Shown one piece after another: positions 17,305 to 25,370 of a DNA stretch of 36,487 nucleotides. Position 1 is the first letter of the stretch. Every line of letters begins with the position of its first letter. The position numbers and the translations under genes were made by a program. Source of the stretch: an uncultured Paraprevotella sp. (lineage in GTDB: Bacteria; Bacteroidota; Bacteroidia; Bacteroidales; Bacteroidaceae); contig CAMWUI010000029.1 in assembly GCA_947177395.1 (NCBI GenBank), positions 1 to 36,487 on the forward strand, given 5' to 3'. The notes below the pieces were generated by a model. It had not been told where the DNA came from. It made no database searches and saw nothing but the letters and a program-made list of their open reading frames with translations.

Positions 17305-19188
17305 TTAATTCAGATCCAACGTTATTCCGTCCTTAATACGCAACTTGACACCTTTGAGCTGTAAGGTCTGGTTTTCATTGATCGCCTTTCCTGCGGATTC
17401 GGCAGTAGATTTACCGACAACCATCAGTTGCAGTCCGTCCAGTTCCCGGATGGTTCCGCCCACGGCAGTAAGCGTAATCTTGAGTGTATTCTCTTTCACT
17501 TCCTGTCCGTTGCTTGCCGGGATATTGCCCGTCACCGCTACTTTCACGTCGGCCAGTTCATTACCTTCCGCATCCAGAGGCACAGCCCCCAATGTCATCT
17601 GCATAGGAATCTGATTGTATGCTGTCAATTCTACCTCCACACAAGACAATTCAAAACCATCCAGATCTTCCTGCCATCCGTTGAGCGTATCACGATAAAC
17701 AAAGTTCAAGTCTTCACCAAAAGCCAAGGGAGCAACAATCTCGTATTCCGTATTGACATCATACGTTTTGCCCAGCTTCAGAATAATAGGCTTGTCACCG
17801 GCCACCGGTTTCACGTCTTCCACTTTAATCTTCGCAGGCACCCGGGCCACCAGGTCGCTCAGGTTGTCTATCTTAATGGCCTTGGCCCCTTCTCTCGTAA
17901 CGCCTCCGGTGCGTGACAGTTCCAGAACCGTTGTTTTAGACGTATAAGCATCGCCCGTTGAAGTCGTAGCTGCATCTATCAGCAATTCTTCCGTTCCGTT
18001 CTCCTTTCCGATGGCAATCACCACATCCTTACCGTTTTTCTTCATCACATTACCGTTTTCATCCAATGGTTTCAGAATGGCATTGATACCCATTTCCACG
18101 GGAGCTCCGTTGGTAATGGTCAGGAAGATGCGCGGATTGCTCAAGTCGATATTCGTTTCAGGATCATTCAGGAAGTCAGGAATATCCACAAAGTCCACCG
18201 GATCTATATTCACGTTGAAATTAGGATCCACCTGCCCTTTTACCTTATACAGACTTGCCGTCTCCATGTGGGCATTAACATATACATGCACCTTTACCGA
18301 CGGGTCTGATACAGGAAAATCCTTTCCATACAAAGCCATATCGCCATTGGCATGTATCCTCATGTCTACATAGAATCGTCCGTCATCTTTATAAGTACCG
18401 TCCGGATTCTGCGTTCCCGGAGTCAGCGGCTTCTCATTCTGCGGAAATTTCTCAAAGTCGACCTTGACGATTCTCACCTTCAGTTCAGCGCCCTTCGTCT
18501 TACTGCAGGGAATCTCCTTCCTGGCTTCCACTTTATTTCCTTCTTCTGTCACTTTCCAATCGTCAGACTCCGAAACAATCGTTATATATTCCGGAAATGT
18601 TATGGAAAAGCCTTCCTGTATATACAACTGGGCCACCGTAGTTTCCTCATCGAAAGACAGTTTCAACGTCATCGGGATATCCAGTTCCAACCAATCCAGC
18701 CTCCTCAACTGTCCCGTCACCTCATCCTGCTTCAGTTCGAAATGACTCCACAGATTTACGACCTGCCTCAAATCCGGAACATTAATACCGAGGCCGAAAG
18801 AGTTCGGATTGAGAAATTCCAGCATCTGGTCTGTCTGATGATCTTTCTCCTCAAAATCCACCGTCACGGGATCCACTGTAATCGAAGACGAATTTTCTGT
18901 CCCTTCACTCTTCTCATGCAGATAGTAATCCCCTTCCAGCAGGCCGAACTCATTGCCGGCCTTGGCTGTTTTCAGCGCCTGATCCTCATCGTCGCCCAAA
19001 TCGAAAATCTTTTTCAGCGTGATAGGTTCCGTACTGCTGGCGGGAATCACCAGATTAGTACCGCCGACGGTTACAGTCATGTCTATGTCCTTCGACAGAT
19101 CGTACTCATCATCCACACAGGCGACCATTGTTCCCGTGGCCAACAGGCAGAACCCTGCCCACCTCATTGTTTTTAATCTTGCCTTCAT
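17305..19188 (-). CDS. Surface or periplasmic lipoprotein of unknown function
   Basis: A 627-residue lipoprotein. The signal peptide ends in TMVAC, with Cys24 as the lipidated residue, followed by the acidic stretch VDDEYDLSKDID that I associate with Bacteroides lipoproteins. The rest is long, acidic and strand-rich, with repeated topics such as FVDIPDFLNDPETNIDLSNP, IKIDNLSDLVARVPAKI and LSCVEVELTAYNQIPM, suggesting several immunoglobulin-like domains. No catalytic motif is visible. It lies in an operon with a 36-codon leader ORF before it and the DUF5723-like barrel after it. A scaffold or cell-surface role is an inference. Confidence 0.8.
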   Translation of the reverse strand: MKARLKTMRWAGFCLLATGTMVACVDDEYDLSKDIDMTVTVGGTNLVIPASSTEPITLKKIFDLGDDEDQALKTAKAGNEFGLLEGDYYLHEKSEGTENSSSITVDPVTVDFEEKDHQTDQMLEFLNPNSFGLGINVPDLRQVVNLWSHFELKQDEVTGQLRRLDWLELDIPMTLKLSFDEETTVAQLYIQEGFSITFPEYITIVSESDDWKVTEEGNKVEARKEIPCSKTKGAELKVRIVKVDFEKFPQNEKPLTPGTQNPDGTYKDDGRFYVDMRIHANGDMALYGKDFPVSDPSVKVHVYVNAHMETASLYKVKGQVDPNFNVNIDPVDFVDIPDFLNDPETNIDLSNPRIFLTITNGAPVEMGINAILKPLDENGNVMKKNGKDVVIAIGKENGTEELLIDAATTSTGDAYTSKTTVLELSRTGGVTREGAKAIKIDNLSDLVARVPAKIKVEDVKPVAGDKPIILKLGKTYDVNTEYEIVAPLAFGEDLNFVYRDTLNGWQEDLDGFELSCVEVELTAYNQIPMQMTLGAVPLDAEGNELADVKVAVTGNIPASNGQEVKENTLKITLTAVGGTIRELDGLQLMVVGKSTAESAGKAINENQTLQLKGVKLRIKDGITLDLN

Positions 19189-19198
19189 ATAATTCTAC

Positions 19199-19309
19199 TT
19201 AAACTACAACTACATTTATAAATTTCATTTTACTTTTCCCTAAGTCTACATCGGTATCTTTCTTCTCCTGTCCGCTGTATTCTGCCGGTTTACGCCCTTC
19301 GGACGCCAT
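19199..19309 (-). CDS. Possible 36-residue small protein or leader peptide
   Basis: ATG at 19309, stop TAA at 19199-19201, ending 10 bp before the lipoprotein start. The peptide begins MASEGRKPAEYSG, has a charged middle (QEKKDTDVDLGKSK) and ends MKFINVVVV. Its first two thirds are clearly richer in GC than the AT-rich DNA on both sides, as expected for a coding stretch here. An in-frame stop lies five codons before the ATG. AT-rich DNA upstream could serve as the ribosome site. It would be translated from the same mRNA as the lipoprotein. It has no signal peptide. It could be a real small protein, a regulatory leader peptide or chance. Confidence 0.45.
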   Translation of the reverse strand: MASEGRKPAEYSGQEKKDTDVDLGKSKMKFINVVVV

Positions 19310-19402
19310 TATATTTCTATTTTATAAAGATTTAAGACCCAGTTGAAACCTTTCTTTATAGATTTCTCCTTCCCATAAAGAAAGTTTAACTCTTAGAGAA
19401 TG

Positions 19403-19432
19403 CAAAGATAGAAATATAAATTTGCTTGACAA
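19403..19432 (-). promoter_or_regulatory. Bacteroides-type promoter for the lipoprotein operon
   Basis: TTG (19432-19430), a 19-bp spacer and TATCTTTG (19410-19403) on the minus strand. The predicted start is near 19399, about 90 bases before the small ORF and about 210 before the lipoprotein. Confidence 0.6.
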
Positions 19433-19537
19433 TAGGAACACCGTATTTTTTATATTATCATCTTTGGAAATATTCCGCTTACTTAAAGTTTTTCTATTTT
19501 TCATCTCCGTTTTACCTGTATTTCGCCGCAGATTGCT

Positions 19538-19545
19538 TACCTTTG
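19538..19545 (+). promoter_or_regulatory. Bacteroides-type -7 element for purL
   Basis: TACCTTTG matches TAnnTTTG, 41 bp before the purL ATG. The -33 region is weak. I see no purine riboswitch in the short leader. Bases 19310-19586 otherwise hold only this and the divergent lipoprotein promoter. Confidence 0.5.
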
Positions 19546-19586
19546 TAGGTAAAGTCAAAGTATTAACATTACGTTAGCTTAAGTTT

Positions 19587-22500
19587 ATGTCTATTTTCTT
19601 TTTTAGAACCCCCTCCCAAAGCGTGATAGCCACACAGGCCGACCATGCGCTGGACAATGAAGAGATTGCAAAATTGTGCTGGCTCTACGGTGAAGCCGTA
19701 GCCGAAGACGAAAGCCGGCTGACCGGCTGTTTCGTCGGCCCACGCCGCGAAATGATTACTCCCTGGAGTACCAACGCCGTCGAGATTACCCAGAACATGA
19801 GCCTCAGCGGCATCTCCCGCATCGAAGAGTATTTCCCCGTGGAAAACGAGAATGCCGACCACGACCCGATGTTGCAGCGTATGTACAAAGGGTTGGATCA
19901 AGATATCTTCACCGTAAACATCGCACCTGCGCAGATTCAGTATATCGAGAATCTCGAAGAATACAACGAGCAGGAAGGACTCGCATTGTCTCCCGAAGAA
20001 ATCGAATATCTGCATCAGGTGGAGGGGCAACTGGGCCGCAAGCTGACCGATTCGGAAGTGTTCGGTTTTGCACAGATCAATTCGGAGCACTGCCGTCACA
20101 AAATATTCGGCGGTACCTTTATCATCGACGGGAAAGAGATGGAATCATCCTTGTTCCAGATGATTAAGAAGACAACGCAGGAAAATCCCCATAAGATTAT
20201 TTCCGCTTACAAGGACAACGTGGCATTTGCCGAAGGTCCCGTCGTAGAACAGTTTGCCCCGAAAGACCATTCCACTTCCGATTATTTTGTCATCAAGGAC
20301 ATCGAATCGGTCATCTCCATAAAGGCGGAAACACACAATTTCCCGACAACGGTAGAACCGTTCAACGGTGCTTCGACCGGCACAGGCGGCGAAATCCGCG
20401 ACCGTATGGGAGGCGGTGTCGGCAGCTGGCCCATCGCCGGAACCGCGGTATATATGACATCATATCCCCGCACCGACGAGGGGCGAGACTGGGAAGATAT
20501 ACTTCCCGTACGCAAATGGTTGTACCAGACTCCGGAACAAATCCTCATCAAGGCTTCCAACGGCGCCTCCGACTTCGGCAACAAGTTCGGCCAACCGCTG
20601 ATTACCGGTTCGGTCCTCACTTTCGAACATCAGGAGAACGGCGAACAATACGGTTATGACAAGGTTATCATGCTGGCTGGCGGCGTGGGTTACGGCACCC
20701 GGCGCGACTGCCTGAAAGGCGTACCGCAGAAGGGCAACAAGGTTGTCGTTGTCGGTGGCGACAATTACCGCATCGGTCTGGGAGGCGGCTCCGTATCTTC
20801 GGTAGACACGGGACGTTATTCCTCCGGAATAGAGCTGAATGCCGTACAGCGTGCCAACCCGGAAATGCAGAAACGTGCGAACAACCTTGTACGCGCCCTG
20901 TGCGAAGAGGATGTGAACCCCGTCGTATCCATACACGACCACGGTTCGGCCGGTCACGTCAACTGCCTGTCGGAACTTGTGGAAGAATGCGGCGGACTCA
21001 TCGACATGACAAAGTTGCCCGTCGGAGACCAGACCTTGTCTTCAAAAGAAATCATCGCCAACGAATCTCAGGAGCGTATGGGACTTCTGATTCAGGAAGA
21101 ACATATCGAGCATGTCCGCAAGATTGCGGAACGCGAACGCGCCCCGATGTATGTCGTGGGAGAAACTACCGGGGATGCGCATTTTGCATTCCGTCAGGGA
21201 GACGGCATACGCCCGTTTGACCTGGATGTGGCCCAGATGTTCGGCCACAGTCCGAAGACCTACATGAAGGACAATACAGTGGAACGCCGTTACGAGGACG
21301 TATCATACGACGCCGCGCAACTGAACGACTACGTAGAGCGCATACTGCGTCTGGAAGCTGTGGCATGCAAAGACTGGCTGACGAACAAAGTGGACCGCTC
21401 CGTGACGGGCAAGGTCGCCCGCCAGCAGTGCCAGGGTGAAATACAGTTGCCGCTCAGCGACTGCGGTGTGGTTGCCTTGGACTACCGCGGAAAATCCGGT
21501 ATCGCCACGGCTATCGGCCATGCTCCGCAAGCAGGCTTGGCAGACCCCGCCGCCGGTTCCGTACTCTCTGTAGCAGAGTCCCTGACCAATATCGTCTGGG
21601 CACCGCTGACCGAGGGACTGGACAGCATATCCCTGTCTGCCAACTGGATGTGGCCCTGCCGCTCCCAGGAGGGAGAGGATGCCCGTCTCTACAAAGGAGT
21701 GCAGGCCTTGTCCGATTTCTGCTGTGCGCTGGAAATCAACGTCCCGACGGGCAAGGACTCGTTGTCCATGAGCCAGAAGTATCCGAACGGCGAGAAGATC
21801 ATTTCCCCGGGTACGGTAATCGTGAGCGCAGGCGGCGAGGTGAGTGACGTGAAAAAGGTTGTTTCTCCCGTAATGGTCAACAACAAAAAATCAACATTCT
21901 ACCATATAGATTTCAGTTTCGACGAACTACGCTTGGGCGGTTCCGCTTTTGCCCAGTCGTTGAACAAGGTGGGGTCCGATGTTCCAACCTGCAAGAATCC
22001 GGAATATTTCCGTGATGCGTTCAACACCATTCAGGAGATGGTGAACAAAGGGCTCATCCTCGCCGGACACGACATCTCGGCCGGCGGTCTGATAACGACG
22101 TTGCTGGAAATGTGCTTCGCCAACACGGACGGCGGTATGGAAATCGATCTGGATAAGTTCTCCCACCACGACATCGTGAAAATCCTGTTTGCAGAGAATC
22201 CGGGCGTAGTCGTACAGATTGAAGACAAGAACAAGGCCGCATTCAAGAAAATGCTGGAAGAGGCCGGCGTTGGCTACATCAAGTTGGGCGTTCCTTCGGA
22301 AGAACGTCATATACTCGTAAACAAAGACGAGGCCGAGTATCAGTTCGGCATCGACCATCTGCGCGATGTGTGGTACAGCACGTCCTATCTGCTCGACCGC
22401 AGACAAAGCATGAACGGCTGTGCGAAAACACGCTTTGAGAACTATAAAATGCAACCTCTGGAGGCTGTCTTCAATGCCGGCTTCACCGGTAAACTTTCGC

Positions 22501-23291
22501 AATATGACCTGAATCCCGACCGTCGCATCTCTTCCGGCATCAAAGCTGCCATTATCCGCGAGAAGGGAACGAACGGAGAGCGCGAAATGGCCTACTCGCT
22601 TTACCTTGCCGGCTTCGACGTGAAAGACGTGATGATGACCGACCTCATCACCGGTCGGGAAACGCTCGAAGACATCAACATGATTGTCTTCTGCGGCGGT
22701 TTCTCCAATTCCGACGTTCTGGGCTCTGCCAAAGGCTGGGCAGGCGCTTTCCTGTACAATCCGAAAGCGAAAGCCGCCCTCGACAGGTTCTATGCCCGCG
22801 AGGACACTCTCTCGCTCGGCATCTGCAACGGTTGCCAACTGATGGTGGAACTGAACCTCATCAATCCCGACTTTGAGAAGAAAGCCCGCATGCTGCACAA
22901 CGATTCACATAAGTTCGAATCTTCTTATGTCGGCCTGACCATCCCGATGAACCGCAGCGTGATGTTCGGTTCCCTGAGCGGGAACAAACTGGGTATCTGG
23001 GTAGCCCACGGCGAAGGTAAATTCTCGTTGCCGTATCCGGAAGAGCACTACAACGTTGTCGCCAAGTACAGCTATGACGAATACCCCGGCAATCCGAACG
23101 GCTCCGATTACAGCGTGGCCGGTATCTGCAGTGCAGACGGCCGCCATCTGGCCATGATGCCCCATCTGGAACGTGCCATATTCCCGTGGCAGAACGCCTG
23201 GTATCCGGCCAACCGCCGCAGCGACGAGATAACCCCGTGGATGGAGGCGTTCGTAAATGCACGCCAATGGGTGGAGACTCACAAGAAATAA
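19587..23291 (+). CDS. purL: Phosphoribosylformylglycinamidine synthase, single-chain
   Basis: A 1234-residue large-type FGAM synthase, which converts FGAR, glutamine and ATP to FGAM in purine synthesis. Order: N-terminal domain, linker, then the first synthase half with FAQINSEHCRHKIFGG near residue 163 and KAETHNFPTTVEPFNGASTGTGGEIRD near 247. The second half carries GVVALDYRGKSGIATAIGHAP and VPTGKDSLSMSQKYP. The C-terminal glutamine amidotransferase domain carries FCGGFSNSDVLGS, the nucleophile Cys in LGICNGCQLM and AHGEGKF. Length is slightly below E. coli PurL (1295). Monocistronic: it is flanked by a minus-strand operon upstream and a hairpin downstream. Confidence 0.98.
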   Translation: MSIFFFRTPSQSVIATQADHALDNEEIAKLCWLYGEAVAEDESRLTGCFVGPRREMITPWSTNAVEITQNMSLSGISRIEEYFPVENENADHDPMLQRMYKGLDQDIFTVNIAPAQIQYIENLEEYNEQEGLALSPEEIEYLHQVEGQLGRKLTDSEVFGFAQINSEHCRHKIFGGTFIIDGKEMESSLFQMIKKTTQENPHKIISAYKDNVAFAEGPVVEQFAPKDHSTSDYFVIKDIESVISIKAETHNFPTTVEPFNGASTGTGGEIRDRMGGGVGSWPIAGTAVYMTSYPRTDEGRDWEDILPVRKWLYQTPEQILIKASNGASDFGNKFGQPLITGSVLTFEHQENGEQYGYDKVIMLAGGVGYGTRRDCLKGVPQKGNKVVVVGGDNYRIGLGGGSVSSVDTGRYSSGIELNAVQRANPEMQKRANNLVRALCEEDVNPVVSIHDHGSAGHVNCLSELVEECGGLIDMTKLPVGDQTLSSKEIIANESQERMGLLIQEEHIEHVRKIAERERAPMYVVGETTGDAHFAFRQGDGIRPFDLDVAQMFGHSPKTYMKDNTVERRYEDVSYDAAQLNDYVERILRLEAVACKDWLTNKVDRSVTGKVARQQCQGEIQLPLSDCGVVALDYRGKSGIATAIGHAPQAGLADPAAGSVLSVAESLTNIVWAPLTEGLDSISLSANWMWPCRSQEGEDARLYKGVQALSDFCCALEINVPTGKDSLSMSQKYPNGEKIISPGTVIVSAGGEVSDVKKVVSPVMVNNKKSTFYHIDFSFDELRLGGSAFAQSLNKVGSDVPTCKNPEYFRDAFNTIQEMVNKGLILAGHDISAGGLITTLLEMCFANTDGGMEIDLDKFSHHDIVKILFAENPGVVVQIEDKNKAAFKKMLEEAGVGYIKLGVPSEERHILVNKDEAEYQFGIDHLRDVWYSTSYLLDRRQSMNGCAKTRFENYKMQPLEAVFNAGFTGKLSQYDLNPDRRISSGIKAAIIREKGTNGEREMAYSLYLAGFDVKDVMMTDLITGRETLEDINMIVFCGGFSNSDVLGSAKGWAGAFLYNPKAKAALDRFYAREDTLSLGICNGCQLMVELNLINPDFEKKARMLHNDSHKFESSYVGLTIPMNRSVMFGSLSGNKLGIWVAHGEGKFSLPYPEEHYNVVAKYSYDEYPGNPNGSDYSVAGICSADGRHLAMMPHLERAIFPWQNAWYPANRRSDEITPWMEAFVNARQWVETHKK

Positions 23292-23344
23292 GACAATAGA
23301 AATGAATCCATAATGAGACGCGAATGACGCGGGTTTAAAGGATG

Positions 23345-23389
23345 AACGCGGATTTTATTTTTTCAGTTTCAGAGAAAATAATCCGCGTT
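23345..23389. other. Hairpin downstream of purL
   Basis: AACGCGGATT (23345-23354) is the reverse complement of AATCCGCGTT (23380-23389), with a 25-base T/A-rich loop. The CGCGAATGACGCGG segment just before shares the same GCG words. There is no T run after the stem, so it may be mRNA 3'-end protection or a dispersed palindromic repeat rather than a classic terminator. Confidence 0.6.
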
Positions 23390-23421
23390 TATCTGTATCA
23401 AACAGAAATGGCATCCTTAGG

Positions 23422-23536
23422 AATACTATCCTTAGGGTGTAACGAATACTATCGTAAGGTGCTAAGAAATACTATTGTAAGGGTGTAAGGAATACTATCC
23501 TTAGGGGGTAAGGAATGCATTGCGTATGGGGCATTA
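23422..23536. repeat. 23-bp tandem repeat array, four copies plus a diverged fifth
   Basis: Copies begin at 23422, 23445, 23468, 23491 and 23514, an exact 23-bp period. The first four share AATACTAT at the start, then a variable CCTTAGG, CGTAAGG or TTGTAAGG core, then a GT/GGTAAGG-like end; the fifth has drifted (AATGCATTGCG). The unit is not a multiple of three and reads into stops, so it is not a coding repeat. It lies in the 311-bp stretch between purL and the small minus-strand ORF. Confidence 0.9.
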
Positions 23537-23577
23537 AAAAAAGCGAGCGTGCCATTCTGACTATGACACACCCGCTC
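23535..23577 (-). terminator. Intrinsic terminator of the small membrane-protein gene
   Basis: On the minus strand GAGCG (23577-23573) pairs with CGCTC (23549-23545), extended by TG/CA around a two-base bulge, followed by GC and seven T (23542-23536). It lies 26 bp beyond the stop at 23603. Confidence 0.7.
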
Positions 23578-23602
23578 TCATGTTTCTCCGATTCCGACCG
23601 TT

Positions 23603-23701
23603 TCAAAGGTCTCCACCCTCTTTCAACATCAGCAACGAAATTATACTAAATATCGTCGCACCCAAAGAAACGCCCAGAATCACCGCTGTGTAAGCATCCA
23701 T
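23603..23701 (-). CDS. 32-residue single-helix membrane protein
   Basis: ATG at 23701, stop TGA at 23603-23605. The peptide starts MDAYTAVILGVS, has a continuous hydrophobic run of about 20 residues (ILGVSLGATIFSIISLLML) and ends KEGGDL, so one inner-membrane helix is likely. A consensus promoter lies about 100 bp upstream and a terminator just downstream, which makes a stand-alone transcription unit. Size and layout resemble the small subunits of membrane complexes such as KdpF or CydX, but no such partner genes are near and I do not assign it to a family. It could also be a short non-coding RNA unit that happens to contain this frame. Confidence 0.6.
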   Translation of the reverse strand: MDAYTAVILGVSLGATIFSIISLLMLKEGGDL

Positions 23702-23801
23702 TCACTACATTTTTTACCTAAAACAAACTAACCTTATATCGTTTTGTCGCGGAGAGTCTTTTTCACATCCTCCCGGACCAAATTCCTCTCGTTTTATGTT
23801 G

Positions 23802-23833
23802 CAAAAATAAAAAGAGATGCACTTTACCACAAA
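23802..23833 (-). promoter_or_regulatory. Bacteroides-type promoter for the small membrane protein
   Basis: TTTG (23833-23830), a 20-bp spacer and TATTTTTG (23809-23802) on the minus strand match both boxes. The predicted start is near 23798, giving a leader of about 95 bases. Confidence 0.7.
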
Positions 23834-23921
23834 CACGAAAGGCGGGAAAATACACTTCACGGGCCATTTCTTGATTTATATCAAGAGATGCCCCGCGAAA
23901 AACTGTGTGCGCTACCATTCC

Positions 23922-25322
23922 TCAAAAGAGGAAACGCACTATATCATTGTAGCAGGCCAGTAACATCAACGCAATAAGCAACGTCATACCCACCATCTGG
24001 GCACGCTCCATGAACTTTTCGCTAGGCGGACGGCGCATGATGATTTCCGCCAGCAGGAAGAGTACATGACCGCCGTCGAGAGCCGGAATAGGCAGGATGT
24101 TCATGAAAGCCAGCATAATGCTGAGAAAGGCCGTTATACCCCAGAAACTCTGCCAATCCCATACGTCCGGGAATATACTGCCGATGGTGCCGAAACTGCC
24201 GACACTCTTCACCCCGTCGGACGTAAAGACGTATTTCAGATCGCTTACATAACCGGTCAGCACAGACAAACCATGACGAACGCCGGCCGGAATACTTTCC
24301 CAGAAACCATACTCGACATGAATCGGTTTGTAATAATTCGACAAGGAACGTTTGATGACACCCAGTTTGTAATCGGCAGTCAGACATACTTCCACCGTAT
24401 CGGTCTGCCTGTGGTCCCGCGTCGTATACACCACCGTCATCGTGCGCAGACGCAGACTGTCTTCACGACTGCAGCCGGTGGCCAGCATGTCCGCTTTGCG
24501 GGACATCAGATTGTCAAAATCGCTCCAGAAGTATACCTTCACACCGTCTACTTCATTAATCTTGCACCCCGAACGCAAACCAGCCTCATAGGCAGGCGTA
24601 CCCACCGGCACGGAATCGACCACCGAAGGTATGCGCGGCACAAGGAAAGCCGGCACCTGACGGATCATCGAAAGCATGTCCATATCCTCCGGCATGGAGA
24701 TGTTTACATATTTCTGCCGGCGCTTCACGGTCACGGTCTTTGCCTCGGACAAGGCACGGTAGACATTCCCGTCCAGGCGCTGGAACGCCACTCCGTCGGC
24801 CGAAATAAGCACGTCGCCGTCACGGAAACCGATGGTCTGCGCTTCTTCATTGAAATTGAAGCCCATGTACATACGTTTCATGGGAATGTATTCCTCTCCC
24901 CACACAAACAATATGGAGGAATAGATAACCAGTGCCAGCAGGAAATTCACCAGCACGCCGCCGATCATGATGAACAGGCGCTGCCAGGCCGGCTTGGAAC
25001 GAAACTCCCATGCCTGAACCGGCTGCTTCATCTGTTCGGTATCCATGCTCTCGTCTATCATTCCGGCTATCTTCACATAACCGCCGAAAGGAAGCCATCC
25101 GATACCGTATTCGGTCTCCTTGTTCCGGAAACGGGGAAAGAGACGGGTAAACCACTTATCCTTCGTACTGAACAGATGAAACTTGGGGTCAAAAAACAAA
25201 AAGAATTTCTCCACCCTCACCTTGAACACCTTGGCGAAAAAGAAATGCCCCCCTTCATGCAACACCACGAGGATGGACAGGGAAAGAATCAATTGAAATG
25301 CTTTAATCAAGAATGTATCCAT
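23922..25322 (-). CDS. rseP: Site-2-type intramembrane zinc metalloprotease
   Basis: A 466-residue M50-family protease of the inner membrane. The zinc site HEGGH is at residues 22-26 in the first helix, and the third ligand motif ALDGGH (D416) is in a C-terminal helix. Two PDZ-like regions lie between: QTIGFRDGDVLISADG near 165-180 and PAYEAGLRSGCKINEVDGVKV near 240-260. Further helices are LFIMIGGVLVNFLLALVIY and ITAFLSIMLAFMNILPIP. RseP-type proteases cut membrane anti-sigma factors or leftover signal peptides. It is the last gene of the minus-strand operon, 48 bp after dxr, the common dxr-rseP neighbour pair. Confidence 0.93.
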   Translation of the reverse strand: MDTFLIKAFQLILSLSILVVLHEGGHFFFAKVFKVRVEKFFLFFDPKFHLFSTKDKWFTRLFPRFRNKETEYGIGWLPFGGYVKIAGMIDESMDTEQMKQPVQAWEFRSKPAWQRLFIMIGGVLVNFLLALVIYSSILFVWGEEYIPMKRMYMGFNFNEEAQTIGFRDGDVLISADGVAFQRLDGNVYRALSEAKTVTVKRRQKYVNISMPEDMDMLSMIRQVPAFLVPRIPSVVDSVPVGTPAYEAGLRSGCKINEVDGVKVYFWSDFDNLMSRKADMLATGCSREDSLRLRTMTVVYTTRDHRQTDTVEVCLTADYKLGVIKRSLSNYYKPIHVEYGFWESIPAGVRHGLSVLTGYVSDLKYVFTSDGVKSVGSFGTIGSIFPDVWDWQSFWGITAFLSIMLAFMNILPIPALDGGHVLFLLAEIIMRRPPSEKFMERAQMVGMTLLIALMLLACYNDIVRFLF

Positions 25323-25370
25323 TGTACCAATGTATGTTTACTATATATATTAATGTATGCCATCCCGCAT

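Noticed and set aside
19322..19558. 78-codon minus-strand frame upstream of the lipoprotein operon
   Set aside because: Lies across both divergent promoters in AT-rich DNA; low-complexity Lys/Leu-rich translation.
21927..22898. 323-codon minus-strand open frame within purL
   Set aside because: Antisense to the conserved synthase and amidotransferase region.
23399..23479. 26-codon frame running through the first tandem repeats
   Set aside because: The 23-bp unit is out of frame with codons, so the peptide is not repeated and is probably chance.
23422..23536. CRISPR array
   Set aside because: The 23-bp units are contiguous with no unique spacers, and no cas genes are present.
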